64,000 nt of DNA, from NCBI GenBank assembly GCA_029213145.1, contig JARGNK010000002.1, positions 62,001-126,000 of the forward strand, read 5' to 3'. Positions 46,013-55,241 of the stretch are shown in pieces. Position numbers and translations under genes: made by a program. Within the stretch, counting starts at the first letter, position 1. Each line of letters begins with the position of its first letter. A model generated the notes under the pieces. It did not search any database. It saw only the letters and a list, made by a program, of their open reading frames with translations, and was not told the origin of the DNA. The stretch is from Rubripirellula sp. GTDB lineage: Bacteria; Planctomycetota; Planctomycetia; Pirellulales; Pirellulaceae.

Positions 46013-46492
46013 CCGCCAGCCGTCCTGCGACCTAGTCCTGAGCTCTAAAGCGTCGGCGAGATGGTTTTCAAAACAGGGCCAACATCGGGGGAGTCTTCCT
46101 CACCTCCGTCAATGGTTGGTCCTGGCCTTTGCCCACGTCCCCTGCTACGTCGAGATAGCTTACCGGCGAGGCGACCGTTCTATAACCCGCGGCTAATTGA
46201 CAAAGCGGGTAATCGACTCAGTCACTGGGAAATCGGGATCAATGAAGATGACCCCACGGTAGAAAACCGCGGATGGGGCTGCAGTTCTATTCCCGACTGC
46301 CGGATTGCCGCAGGTCCCGCAGGTCCCGCAGGTGCCGCCCAGGAATAAAGACACAGATGCAGCCTCGGCCCAATGCCTCGCAGATCTGCTGGTCAGCAGA
46401 GGAGCTGAGTAGCCGATCTGCCTGGCGATCCTGCGGACATTCGACTGCAACCCGCTTCACCCGCGGGGTAAGAACAGGCAATTGCCAGTTAT
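46013..46492. other. Intergenic region between uvrA and ParA-type gene
   Basis: About 480 bp, with uvrA transcribed leftward from one end and the ParA gene ending at the other. It holds the 9-bp tandem repeat at 46308 and no supported gene. The uvrA promoter is presumably in the left part. Confidence 0.5.
46308..46334. repeat. Minisatellite, 9-bp unit, 3 copies
   Basis: Three copies of ccgcaggtS at 46308, 46317 and 46326. Confidence 0.8.
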
Positions 46493-47314
46493 TTAGGCGG
46501 CGTTGGCGACTGGAGCCACGAGGGACTCTTCTTGAGCGATTACTTCTTCGGCCAACGCTCGGTAATCGGTCGATCCGTTGCTTTCGGGGGCATACTGAAA
46601 AATCGACTGCCCAAAACTAGGGGCTTCTGCCAAGCGAATGTTTCGCCGAATCCGAGTCTCAAAGAATTTTGCCAATCGAAAGAAGTCACGAGCGCCTTTT
46701 GTCGCTTGGAAAAACTCATCGATGTCGGTGCTGACTTCGGCAGCGAGTCGGGTATTGGAGTCATACATGCATAGCATCACTCCGGATAACCGCAGGTCGC
46801 TATTGAGACGGCGAGAGACCACCTCAATCGTTCGCAGCAACTTGCTCAAACCATGCAGCGCCAGGAAATGGGGCTGAAGCGGCAAGAAAACTTCGTTCAC
46901 GGCAACCAATGCGTTGACCGTCAAGACACCCAAGCTGGGAGGACAATCAAGCACCAAGTAATCGAATTCCTCGGAGTCATCGTGCATTCGATCTCGCAAA
47001 ATCATTTCCCGCCCAACTTCTCCAGCCAATTCCAGCTCGGCAGCGGCGAGATCGAGGTTGGAGGGGACGACCGACAAGTTGTCGTTCAGATGACGACGAG
47101 CCTGTTCGAGAGATGCGTCGCCACACAGCACTTCGTACATGCTTGGCTCATCGTCCAGTGCGGTGATGCCTAGGTGAAGCGAGGCGTGCGCCTGGGGATC
47201 CAGATCCATCAAGCACACACGGCGGCCAGTTTCCGACAGCGCTGCAGCTAGATTCACCGAACTGGTGGTCTTACCGACTCCGCCCTTCTGATTGATCACG
47301 GCGATGCTACGCAT
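46493..47314 (-). CDS. ParA/Soj-type ATPase
   Basis: 273-residue deviant Walker-type ATPase: KGGVGKTT (10-17), [15 protein letters not shown], and [17 protein letters not shown]. Such proteins position plasmids, chromosome origins or large protein assemblies by nucleoid binding. No ParB gene (CTP-binding helix-turn-helix protein) is seen in the window, so a role in positioning another cargo is possible. An 86-residue gene lies 51 bp upstream and is probably co-transcribed. Family is certain; cargo is not. Confidence 0.92.
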   Translation of the reverse strand: MRSIAVINQKGGVGKTTSSVNLAAALSETGRRVCLMDLDPQAHASLHLGITALDDEPSMYEVLCGDASLEQARRHLNDNLSVVPSNLDLAAAELELAGEVGREMILRDRMHDDSEEFDYLVLDCPPSLGVLTVNALVAVNEVFLPLQPHFLALHGLSKLLRTIEVVSRRLNSDLRLSGVMLCMYDSNTRLAAEVSTDIDEFFQATKGARDFFRLAKFFETRIRRNIRLAEAPSFGQSIFQYAPESNGSTDYRALAEEVIAQEESLVAPVANAA

Positions 47315-47365
47315 GATGGGATCCTTTTGATTGGTCGCTTGGTTTTAGGGACCCGAGGAATGCCG

Positions 47366-47626
47366 TTAGGCGACCCGTCGAGATTGCAGTCGCTGATACG
47401 CCAAGAGCACCTCGTACAGATCAGCGTCGATCCGCACGGTGTCGTCAGCGAAATCACTCAGCCAGGCTCGATCGGTATTTGCCGCATCGATCAACAGCGG
47501 GACGATCTGTCCCAGACCGATCGAAACAGTCCGCGGCTCGGCGGTTCCCGAAATTCGCTCCAGCTCACGTTCTTTACGATCATCCGAAATGACAGGCTGA
47601 AAAACTCGAAGGGAAGGTTTGCTCAT
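47366..47626 (-). CDS. Small protein upstream of the ParA-type ATPase
   Basis: About 86 residues from the ATG at 47626 (MSKPSLRVFQPVISDD). A basic/acidic N-terminus is followed by two helices (VSIGLGQIVPLLIDAAN, DADLYEVLLAYQRLQSRR). No named family and no DNA-binding motif that I recognise. Operon position suggests a partner of the ATPase, for example an adaptor or a regulator, though not a ParB. The in-frame extension to 47701 lacks coding character. Confidence 0.68.
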   Translation of the reverse strand: MSKPSLRVFQPVISDDRKERELERISGTAEPRTVSIGLGQIVPLLIDAANTDRAWLSDFADDTVRIDADLYEVLLAYQRLQSRRVA

Positions 47627-47972
47627 CTCGGGCCGTATCGTTGGAAGGTGATTGAATGCAGGGGGACATTTGCTTGGAAAATGCGAGGTAGCATGTTCCA
47701 CCAGGGTTATCGACTTTGCGGGTTAGGTAAATTAAACGGAATTGTGAGATTTTGCCGGTTTTTTCTGGATCTGCCCGCTCGGAGGTCATTGAACGGGCCA
47801 TCAATGCGGCAGTTCAATCCAATCCAGTCGTCCGAAATCGTGTAAAACCTGGGGAATGTGTATGACGGATTGGGGAGGATGGCTCTGTATCATCCATTGC
47901 CCCGATGGGTTTATGCCACTTGCTGTTCCTGTGACTTCCTTCCGGCAGCTCTTACTGAGACGAAATGCATCT
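47627..47972. other. Divergent intergenic region
   Basis: About 345 bp between the ParA operon (minus) and the sulfatase (plus). It should hold both promoters. A plus-strand open frame reaches back to 47856 but this is an unlikely part of the sulfatase. Confidence 0.45.
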
Positions 47973-49442
47973 ATGATTTTTCGGCTGATCAACACAATGG
48001 CAGCGATTCTGCTTCTGGGCTTCTTGGCACCATTGCGGGCGGCAGACCGGCTGCCCAATATCGTTTGGATCGTTGGCGAGAACTTCGATTTGGATTTTGG
48101 TTGCTACGGGGCAAAAAACGTTCTGACGCCCAATGTCGACCGATTGGCGGCGGAAGGGATGCGTTTCACGCACGCGTTTTCTACCTCTCCTGTGTGCGCG
48201 CCAAGCCGCAGTGCCTTCATGACCGGCATGTATGCGACCACAACCGATACTCACCATATGCGTTCCCATCGGGATGATAATTTTCGCCTGCCCGCGGGGG
48301 TGCGTCCGATTACTCAACAATTAGCTGAGATTGGCTACCAAACCGCCAATGTGACTCACATCGGCGATGCTGTGGTGGGAACTGGCAAACTGGATTTGAA
48401 CTTTGTGAATGAGGGACCGCTCTATGACACGAAGCTATGGTCCGAAATCGACACTTCGAAACCATTCTTCGCGCAATTTAATATGCCGGAGGCAGAGTAT
48501 GACATCTATGACCGCAAGTCGGCGGAAAAGCCACGAGTGAAGTGGGTTGGGGAGGAATGGCATCCGGCGATTGCTACACCGCAAAATGTCAGTCCACCGC
48601 CTTATTACCCTGACCATCCGATCGTTCGTCAGGAATGGGCACGCTATCTGAACTCTGCCAGCGGTATGGATATACGAATCGGATGGATCTTAGAGCAACT
48701 GCAAAAAGATGGTGTCGCCGATGACACCGTGGTTATTTTCTTTGGCGATAATGGTCGTCTGGAAGCACGTGGTATTCATTGGTGTTTTGATAGTGGATTG
48801 CATGTTCCGTTGGTCATTCGTTGGGCGAAGAACCACCCATCGCCCAAGCATTTTCAAGCTGGAACTGTTGATGGCCGTGTGGTCAGCTTGATCGATCTGA
48901 CTGCAACCACGTTAGCCATCGCGGGACTCGAAGTTCCCCCGACGATGCAGGGTAAGCGACTGTTTGGTGATGATATCGGGCCACCTCGGCGGTACGCTTT
49001 CTCTGCCCGTGATCGCATCGACGAAACGCAGGTGCGGCAGCGTTCGGTACGAGGGGCGCGATACCATTATGTGCGCAACTATACGGAGGGTGCTGGTTTC
49101 CCAACGCTCAACCGGTACAAAGAAAAATGCTTTCTCGTAAAGCCGCTGATGCGTGAAATGCTGGCCGCTGGAAAGCTCAGTGGTCCTCCCGCTGATCTGA
49201 TGAAACCCTTTCCAAAGGAACAGCTTTTCGACACGCTCAATGACCGCTTCGAAATCAACAACTTGGCTGAATCCAATGAGCACCGGGATATCCTGCTGGA
49301 AATGAGAGCCGCGTTGGACACTTGGATGGCCGAGACCGGTGACCGGGGCCACATCGCCGAAGCACCGGAAGTCGTTGCCCCGTTCTTGCAAGAAATGCAC
49401 GATTGGTTTGGGACGCCAGCCTGGGCGGAATCGCCAAAATAG
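47973..49442 (+). CDS. Sulfatase of the formylglycine-dependent family
   Basis: Exported type I sulfatase of about 489 residues. The signal peptide spans about 1-23 (start ATG 47973; frame open to 47856 without signal character). The signature C-A-P-S-R (Cys75) is present; Cys is oxidised to formylglycine by FGE. Metal-site residues include Asp in the NFDLDFGCYG region and VVIFFGDNG near residue 256. The substrate cannot be read from sequence. No dedicated FGE is nearby: the SUMF1-fold protein at 24418 lacks the catalytic Cys pair. Planctomycetes commonly carry many sulfatases for algal polysaccharides. Confidence 0.92.
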   Translation: MIFRLINTMAAILLLGFLAPLRAADRLPNIVWIVGENFDLDFGCYGAKNVLTPNVDRLAAEGMRFTHAFSTSPVCAPSRSAFMTGMYATTTDTHHMRSHRDDNFRLPAGVRPITQQLAEIGYQTANVTHIGDAVVGTGKLDLNFVNEGPLYDTKLWSEIDTSKPFFAQFNMPEAEYDIYDRKSAEKPRVKWVGEEWHPAIATPQNVSPPPYYPDHPIVRQEWARYLNSASGMDIRIGWILEQLQKDGVADDTVVIFFGDNGRLEARGIHWCFDSGLHVPLVIRWAKNHPSPKHFQAGTVDGRVVSLIDLTATTLAIAGLEVPPTMQGKRLFGDDIGPPRRYAFSARDRIDETQVRQRSVRGARYHYVRNYTEGAGFPTLNRYKEKCFLVKPLMREMLAAGKLSGPPADLMKPFPKEQLFDTLNDRFEINNLAESNEHRDILLEMRAALDTWMAETGDRGHIAEAPEVVAPFLQEMHDWFGTPAWAESPK

Positions 49443-49656
49443 CGGTTTTCGGCTTCTGAAATCACCGCCTTCGCCGCCCCAAATCAAATGGGCACTGACC
49501 GTCGATCCCGTTCATGGCTCGGGGTCGTTAGTTTATAATCGAAGTTTGACTTATCTGCCCCAACGGGCGTACAAATCGGCTTCTCCAAACATCGACTCAG
49601 TCACCCTCCTATTCTGGAAAGCTCGGTGACCTTGTTTCGTTCCAGAGGAAAACTGC

Positions 49657-50400
49657 ATGAGCGGATACGGCGGATTCAGTGACGACTTTTATTTGAACAT
49701 GAATTTGTGCACCGAGATGGAATTGCCGCAAAACCGTGAGTCAGTGCTGCATTACTTTGAGCAGGTTCGTCGCCGATACCCAAAGATGCAAAATTTTTAC
49801 GCTCGCGAAAAAGCGGAATACGTCCTCGAAGAAGAAAAAGATGCTGGAGGACACCGATGGGTTTCGGTCGAATCGAAACGCGTCAATAGCGGTGTCGTAA
49901 ATCCCGACAGCTATGAATCCGCGATCGATCAACATCGCTCCGTTTTGGAACTGATTCCCTACGAATTATCGATCAGTCCGCTCGATTGTGAATCGCTAAG
50001 CGTGATGGTCGGATTTGATTTCGCGTACCGTGGAAATCACAACGAAGTGTTGGCCGAAGCGATCGGCGTCGCGCCGTCACTCGATCAATTTTTATCGGTG
50101 CCCCACGAGAAACTGCTCTCGTATGAACCGGTCATGCAATTCGCGCTTGACGAAGACTGTCGGACGCAGTGCCGCATCAGCTTCGAATCGCGAACAACGG
50201 CTTATCAAGTGCGGACCGGCGAGTATGGTGATGAACAGATCAGTGTCTATTTGCGTGTGACACGATACGATTCGCTCGGTCCGGATGAAACGTATGCAGC
50301 TGAATTCGATCGTTTGGCGGGGCTATGCCGCGAATTAGTGGACGGTTATTTGGTGACACAAATCTTGCGTCCCCTCCAGCAAACGATTTCTTTACGTTGA
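49657..50400 (+). CDS. Hypothetical protein, 247 residues
   Basis: No named family recognised. The protein has no signal and no membrane helix, with mixed alpha/beta character. It includes YFEQVRRRYPKMQNFYAREKAEYVLEEEK near the N-terminus, then ISPLDCESLSVMVGFDFAYRGNHNEVLAEAIG and a closing helix DRLAGLCRELVDGYLVTQIL. GAGGAAAACTGC precedes the ATG, so translation is well supported. It stands between the sulfatase and larC (convergent) and is likely planctomycete-specific. Confidence 0.75.
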   Translation: MSGYGGFSDDFYLNMNLCTEMELPQNRESVLHYFEQVRRRYPKMQNFYAREKAEYVLEEEKDAGGHRWVSVESKRVNSGVVNPDSYESAIDQHRSVLELIPYELSISPLDCESLSVMVGFDFAYRGNHNEVLAEAIGVAPSLDQFLSVPHEKLLSYEPVMQFALDEDCRTQCRISFESRTTAYQVRTGEYGDEQISVYLRVTRYDSLGPDETYAAEFDRLAGLCRELVDGYLVTQILRPLQQTISLR

Positions 50401-50490
50401 TGGCGTTCGCTTCGAGTTGCGGTAGTTCGAAATTAGAGCGAAGAGCCAACAAAAAATTGGAATCTCGGGTCGCCATTGACGCCGACGCAT

Positions 50491-51687
50491 TTACGACTGA
50501 GAGCTCCAGGCTGCTTCAGCAAGCTTCCGAATCTCGTCGGTCGTAGTTCGGTTGGACGTGGCAAAGGAACGGGCATCGTCATCTTCGACACTGAATCTTT
50601 CGGTGCCATTAGGTAACCGCACGACTTTGCCTCGAATGGGTCCGAGCGAGGTTTCGACCGTCACGCTTCGGCGGACCAATTTGTGACGGTCGACGGAATA
50701 ACGTCGAATGCCAATCGAGTGTGAATGCTCGAAGATAATTGTTTCCAGCAAAGCAATTCGCGTCGACGGTGAAATCACTTGCAGCGTGATGCCGGCACGC
50801 CCTTTTTTCATCAGGCAAGGCATTTGCACCACGTCGAGTGCGCCCGCATCGCGGAGTCGATCGCAACAGTCGGCCAATTGTTCCCCGGTGGAATCATCAA
50901 GCGTTGTCTCCAGTACGACCGCCCGATCTGATTCGACGCTGTCACCCCAGGCCGCGGAGGGCTCAGCCGGTTTTCCCAACAGGACTCGCAGCACATTCGC
51001 CTGCCCTTCAAGGTCTTTGCTGCCGGCACCGTAGCCGACCCGATCAATGACCATCGACGGTAGTGAGCCAAATGATTCCGCGCATGCTTTCAAGATTGCT
51101 GCACCCGTTGGTGTCGTCAATTCGGCCTCGACATCGCAGGTGGCGATGGGGATACCACGCAGCAACTCTGCCGTCGCCGGTGCTGGCACACTGACCCGTC
51201 CGTGGGCGATTGTGATCTCGCCTGTTCCGGTGGGGATCGGGGACGCGACCAGCATCTCGATATCCAATTGATGCATGGCAACCGCAACGCCGACGATGTC
51301 GGCAATCGAGTCGATGGCGCCAACCTCGTGAAAATGGACCTTCTCCAGCGTCGTTCCGTGGACCTTCGCTTCCGCCTCGGCCACCTGCGCGAAAATGCGA
51401 TGGGCTGTCTGTTTTGCCGCGTCCTCGATATCGCTGGCGCCGTCGATCATCTCGGTGATGTGATGCAGATGGCGATGAGCGTGCTCAGGAGGATGATCGA
51501 TTTGGATCGAAAGAGCTCGAAAGCCACACTTTTTGACCTCGTGGGAGCGAATCGAGAGCTCGGGTAGCCCCATCGAACGAATCGCATGTTCGATCCCGGC
51601 CAGGTCCGCGCCGAGATCGGTCAATGCACCCAGTGTCATATCACCGCTGATCCCACTGCGGCAGTCGAAGTAGGCAAGTTGGCCCAT
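50491..51687 (-). CDS. larC: LarC, nickel-pincer cofactor nickel-insertion protein
   Basis: LarC inserts nickel into the pincer nucleotide of lactate racemase and related enzymes, using CTP. The 398-residue protein is complete in one frame: GISGDMTLGALTDLGAD opening, a His-rich loop (HPPEHAHRHLHH, about 64-75), HFHEVGAIDSIADIVG, TTPTGAAI, and VGYGAGSKDLEGQANVLRV. In Lactobacillus plantarum the protein is split by a programmed frameshift into LarC1/LarC2; here it is one open frame. No larA, larB or larE is in the window, so the partners must be elsewhere. Start ATG at 51687. Confidence 0.93.
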   Translation of the reverse strand: MGQLAYFDCRSGISGDMTLGALTDLGADLAGIEHAIRSMGLPELSIRSHEVKKCGFRALSIQIDHPPEHAHRHLHHITEMIDGASDIEDAAKQTAHRIFAQVAEAEAKVHGTTLEKVHFHEVGAIDSIADIVGVAVAMHQLDIEMLVASPIPTGTGEITIAHGRVSVPAPATAELLRGIPIATCDVEAELTTPTGAAILKACAESFGSLPSMVIDRVGYGAGSKDLEGQANVLRVLLGKPAEPSAAWGDSVESDRAVVLETTLDDSTGEQLADCCDRLRDAGALDVVQMPCLMKKGRAGITLQVISPSTRIALLETIIFEHSHSIGIRRYSVDRHKLVRRSVTVETSLGPIRGKVVRLPNGTERFSVEDDDARSFATSNRTTTDEIRKLAEAAWSSQS

Positions 51688-51763
51688 GATTGCAAAACCT
51701 TTTTGGTTTGATCGTTTCTAGATGTTTCGGGTGAGCAAAGCAAAACGCTCATCGGCTGGAATG

Positions 51764-51897
51764 AGAGCCTATCCGAAAACTAGTAGCGGAAGCCTTGGAG
51801 GCTTTCGGCCCTCACCGGAAACCACCGAAATTCTTGACGAATTCCGCTACGACACTTCCCGCTTATCCATGATCGAATGGGTTTCCGGATAGGTTCT
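51764..51897 (+). mobile_element. MITE-like element, copy C
   Basis: 134 bp, beginning AGAGCCTATCCGAAAAC and ending GTTTCCGGATAGGTTCT. It differs from copy A at about 9 positions by eye. It lies 76 bp upstream of the larC start. The nested GTAGCGGAA/TTCCGCTAC arms are conserved. No target duplication is clear. Confidence 0.87.
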
Positions 51898-52319
51898 AAG
51901 CCTCCGCCCATTGCCGCAGAAAGCTTACTAAATCAGCCTGACTGCCGAAGCCCCACCGGCTCAGTTTAGGACCCCCATGAGGACTGGCAGAGCGGCTGCG
52001 TTGGTGCTTTCGCTGGCGACTTCGACGCCTTTGGTGCAGTTGAACCACAGGAATTAGACGATTCACGGGGCTCTCGGCCGCCCCCGGCGATGGCCCCGAA
52101 GACGCGAAACGCCGTGTTTACCGGTCATCTAGCGGCCAATTCCGCTTCCAGGCCCAGTCGTCCAATAGCTTTCTGCCACGAGTCTTCGCCCCGGCAAGCG
52201 TTTGGCGTTGAAGGATTCCCAGAACCCGCTATACTTCCGCCGGATAGCGTCCCGGGCAACCGTAGGCGACGTCACTCCCTGAAATAACCATATACGACAC
52301 GCAGAGTTAGATCGATCCG
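51898..52319. other. Intergenic region upstream of L36
   Basis: About 420 bp. The region contains a short open frame (52090-52287) without family character. No tRNA or riboswitch was recognised. The L36 promoter presumably lies near the right end. Confidence 0.4.
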
Positions 52320-52472
52320 ATGAAAGTCGTTAGCAGCATCGGCGCGTTAAAATATCGCCACCCTGATTGCCAAGTCGTCAAGCGACGTGGCCGCATCTAC
52401 GTGATTTGCAAATCAAATCCGAAATTTAAGGTGCGCCAAGGTGGAGCAAAAGTCAAAAAGACTCGCCGCTAG
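52320..52472 (+). CDS. rpmJ: 50S ribosomal protein L36, type B
   Basis: A 50-residue basic protein: [38 protein letters not shown] and a C-terminal [11 protein letters not shown]. This matches the L36 type B (YkgO-like) form, with His14, Cys17 and Cys30 but without the full C-x2-C zinc site of the zinc-binding form. It lies in the 50S subunit as the smallest ribosomal protein. Its location apart from a ribosomal operon is normal for the type B form. The next gene starts inside its last codons. Confidence 0.93.
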   Translation: MKVVSSIGALKYRHPDCQVVKRRGRIYVICKSNPKFKVRQGGAKVKKTRR

Positions 52473-52920
52473 TCGATTGCGCCCCATAGTCTCTTCAAAG
52501 AGCCAGGCTCTGTCCTGGCTTCCTTTTTGTCTGCTCGTCTGCTTGGCCATCGGCTGTAGCGGGTCGACGACTGACGCGCCACCGGTCGAAGAACCGGTAC
52601 CGGCAGAGCCTGCCACCTCCGTTGGCACGGTCACCATCGAGATTGTCGACGGAAGCAACAAGAAGACACTCGAGTTGTCGGACATCGAAGCCGGCACCTC
52701 GCTCGAGCAGATCATGCGATCGATCACCGATCCGGGAATCAGCATTCGTGGGTCTGGGATTACCGCTTTCGTGGACCAGATCGGCGAAACGAGAACCAGC
52801 GGTAGTGAAGGCTGGGTTTTTCGAGTTGATGGTGAGTTCGCCACGCAAGGTGTCGGTAGCACCACCATCGATCCACCGGCCACCATCACTTGGTCTTTTG
52901 GCGGCATGGAGCCGGAATAA
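52441..52920 (+). CDS. DUF4430 lipoprotein
   Basis: 159 residues in a different frame from the end of L36, overlapping it by 32 nt. The N-terminal signal ends in a lipobox, LAIGC, so it should be a lipid-anchored protein. The C-terminal domain (about 65-155) contains [39 protein letters not shown] and TITWSF, which fits DUF4430, the transcobalamin-like C-terminal fold. The GTG at 52441 has AAGG 9 nt upstream. A TTG at 52477 would avoid the overlap but has no good ribosome-binding site. Confidence 0.8.
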   Translation: MEQKSKRLAASRLRPIVSSKSQALSWLPFCLLVCLAIGCSGSTTDAPPVEEPVPAEPATSVGTVTIEIVDGSNKKTLELSDIEAGTSLEQIMRSITDPGISIRGSGITAFVDQIGETRTSGSEGWVFRVDGEFATQGVGSTTIDPPATITWSFGGMEPE

Positions 52921-53005
52921 CCGAGGCCTCACCTCGCAAAACGTAGTGAGGATTCCGATGGTAGAAGCCAGCAGGCTTGCTCCCAGCGGCTCGTTTCGCC
53001 ACGGA

Positions 53006-53041
53006 CTGTCCGTGGCAATCATTCTGTCCGTGGCAATCATT
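53006..53041. repeat. Tandem duplication, 18-bp unit
   Basis: ctgtccgtggcaatcatt at 53006 and 53024. It lies just past the 3' end of glgX (ending at 53049 on the minus strand). Confidence 0.85.
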
Positions 53042-53048
53042 TGATTGC

Positions 53049-55118
53049 TCAATTTCGATTGCTGACCAGCACCACGGCAGATCGTGGCTGAACCTGGATT
53101 CGGCTCTCGCCACCCAAAGAGACACCATGGCCAATGTCATCGGGCGATGGACGATCAGTATCGATCATCCGTAGCCAAGGCTGAAATCGCCTGGGTGGTT
53201 TGGGCAGTTCGAATTCGATCGGCTCCCAGAAGGCATTGAAAATCAAATGGCTCCAACGATCAAAATTTTCAATTGTGAACGCTACACTCCGAGAATGGTC
53301 GCTCCAATCGGGACGATCGAGTTTGACACCATGCCAACGCACCCTGCTTCTTGAGAGAACCTCGCTCAAGCTCAGTTTCAAGTCTCCACGCTCAGGTAAC
53401 GCCTTTCGGTACTCAATCAGCTTAGTAACGAATCGCTTGATATCACTGTGCGTTTCTACGAGGTCCCAATCGAACCAGCTGATCTCGTTGTCTTGGCAAT
53501 AGGCGTTATTGTTTCCTTGCTGGGTTCTACGAATTTCATCTCCCATCACAAGCATTGGTACACCGAAGGCCAGCACGTTGACGGTGAACAAATTCTTGAT
53601 CTGTTTGTTGCGTAGTCGTTCGATTTCGGGGTCGTCCGTTGGGCCTTCCACGCCGCAGTTCCAACTGATGTTTTCGTTATGCCCGTCGCGGTTACCTTCC
53701 CCATTGGCTTCGTTGTGTTTTTCATCGTAGGAGACTAGGTCATTCATCGTGAATCCATCATGCGATGTCACGAAGTTGATGCTCTGCTCTGGTTCTCGAT
53801 TGCGATGGCCATAGATATCTGGACTGGCCAGGAATCGTGACGCGAGTGTTCCGGCGTGCCCCGGATCACCTTTTACGAACGCACGCACGTCGTCCCGGAA
53901 TCGCCCATTCCACTCTTTCCAGTGATCGCCAAAGAAATTACCGACCTGATACAGCCCCGCGGCATCCCAAGCTTCGGCAATCAGTTTCGTGCCGCTGAGG
54001 ACAGGATCGGTTTCGATATCCCACAATATCGGCGGATTAGCTTGCGGATTGCCTTCGATATCACGCGACAAGACCGAAGCGAGGTCAAAACGGAATCCGT
54101 CGACGTGCATTTCCTCGACCCAGTAACGCAGGCTACTCAGGATCATCCGCCGCACAATGGCATGGTTTCCGTTTAACGTGTTTCCGCAACCACTGAAGTT
54201 TGCGAAACCACTGCGATCGTGAACGGCCCCCTCGTGACCTGGTTCCAGTATGTAATAGGCAGCGTTCTCGAGGCCTTTGAAACAAGAGGTCGGGCCGCGC
54301 TCGTTTCCTTCGGCGGTGTGGTTATAGACGACATCCAGCAACACTTCGATGCCGGCACGATGCAATGCTTTCACCATGTCACGAAACTCGTCCAGGACCC
54401 GCAGGGGATCGTTGACTGACGCATATCCGGCATGTGGAGCGAAAAACGATACTGGGTTATAGCCCCAGTAATTGCTTAGTCCCGGAGAAGCTTCCTGCGG
54501 ATCAAACTGAAAGACGGGCAGCAGTTCAACGGCGGTCACTCCAAGCTCTTGAAGGTAGGGGATCTTCTCGATCAATCCTAAATACGTTCCCCGCTTCTCA
54601 GGTGAAACGCCAGAATTTTCGCTGCGGGTGAATCCGCGAACGTGCATTTCATAGATAATCGTTTTGCTGAAGGGCTGGCGAAGCGGTGTATCGCCTTCCC
54701 AATCGTATTTCGTCAGATCGGCAACAACGCTTTTCATCGCGTGAACAGTATTGTCACCAGGCTCTGCACCAGCCTCGCGATCAAATTGTTCTGGTGTCGC
54801 GATGGCTCGGCCGTAGGGATCGAGCAAAACCTTGTTGCTGTCAAAACGTAAACCGTGCTCTGGCAACATCGGTCCGTGTGCGCGATAGGCATAAATTTGC
54901 CCGGGCTTCAATCCGTCGACCAGAACGTGCCAATAATGAAACGTTTTATGTTTGGCCGGATCCAAATGAATCCTGCGCGAAGGCTGTTGGTCATTTACAT
55001 CGTCGAACAGCAGCAATTCCATCGACGTGCAGCTTTTGGAATGCACACAGAAATTCACCCCATCGGGCGTTAAGGTTGCACCGAGTGGAAAGGTATTGCC
55101 GGGAGAGATTCCTGTCAT
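53049..55118 (-). CDS. glgX: Glycogen debranching enzyme GlgX
   Basis: Hydrolyses alpha-1,6 branches of glycogen or maltodextrins trimmed by phosphorylase. The 689-residue GH13 enzyme has an N-terminal CBM48-type region, then the barrel with EMHVRGFT, VVYNHTAEG, DGFRFDLASVL (nucleophile Asp, about 344), LIAEAWDAAG (acid/base Glu, about 384) and TSHDGFTMNDL (third Asp, about 456). Length and motif order match GlgX/isoamylase. It stands alone, with no other glycogen gene in the window; a divergent RNase HII-like gene begins 123 bp upstream. Confidence 0.95.
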   Translation of the reverse strand: MTGISPGNTFPLGATLTPDGVNFCVHSKSCTSMELLLFDDVNDQQPSRRIHLDPAKHKTFHYWHVLVDGLKPGQIYAYRAHGPMLPEHGLRFDSNKVLLDPYGRAIATPEQFDREAGAEPGDNTVHAMKSVVADLTKYDWEGDTPLRQPFSKTIIYEMHVRGFTRSENSGVSPEKRGTYLGLIEKIPYLQELGVTAVELLPVFQFDPQEASPGLSNYWGYNPVSFFAPHAGYASVNDPLRVLDEFRDMVKALHRAGIEVLLDVVYNHTAEGNERGPTSCFKGLENAAYYILEPGHEGAVHDRSGFANFSGCGNTLNGNHAIVRRMILSSLRYWVEEMHVDGFRFDLASVLSRDIEGNPQANPPILWDIETDPVLSGTKLIAEAWDAAGLYQVGNFFGDHWKEWNGRFRDDVRAFVKGDPGHAGTLASRFLASPDIYGHRNREPEQSINFVTSHDGFTMNDLVSYDEKHNEANGEGNRDGHNENISWNCGVEGPTDDPEIERLRNKQIKNLFTVNVLAFGVPMLVMGDEIRRTQQGNNNAYCQDNEISWFDWDLVETHSDIKRFVTKLIEYRKALPERGDLKLSLSEVLSRSRVRWHGVKLDRPDWSDHSRSVAFTIENFDRWSHLIFNAFWEPIEFELPKPPRRFQPWLRMIDTDRPSPDDIGHGVSLGGESRIQVQPRSAVVLVSNRN

Positions 55119-55241
55119 CAGTTACTTGATTCTCGAGGAGTAGCGGAATCATGATGTAAGTTTTGCGTTTTCGGTCGCCGCTGAACCGGTTCTCCTTAAC
55201 AGGATAGATCATTTTCAAGCCCGAAATGCTACACTGCGCCA

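Noticed and set aside
46013-46492. Plus-strand frame 46273-46620 as a gene
   Set aside because: It overlaps the ParA gene antisense and contains the 9-bp repeat; no family character.
46493-47626. Plasmid or chromosome partition locus
   Set aside because: No ParB and no parS-like inverted repeats were seen near the ParA gene.
51898-52319. Possible tRNA or structured RNA upstream of rpmJ
   Set aside because: A GGCAGAGCGG-like phrase near 51985 suggested a tRNA D-arm, but no matching acceptor stem, anticodon arm or T-arm could be folded.
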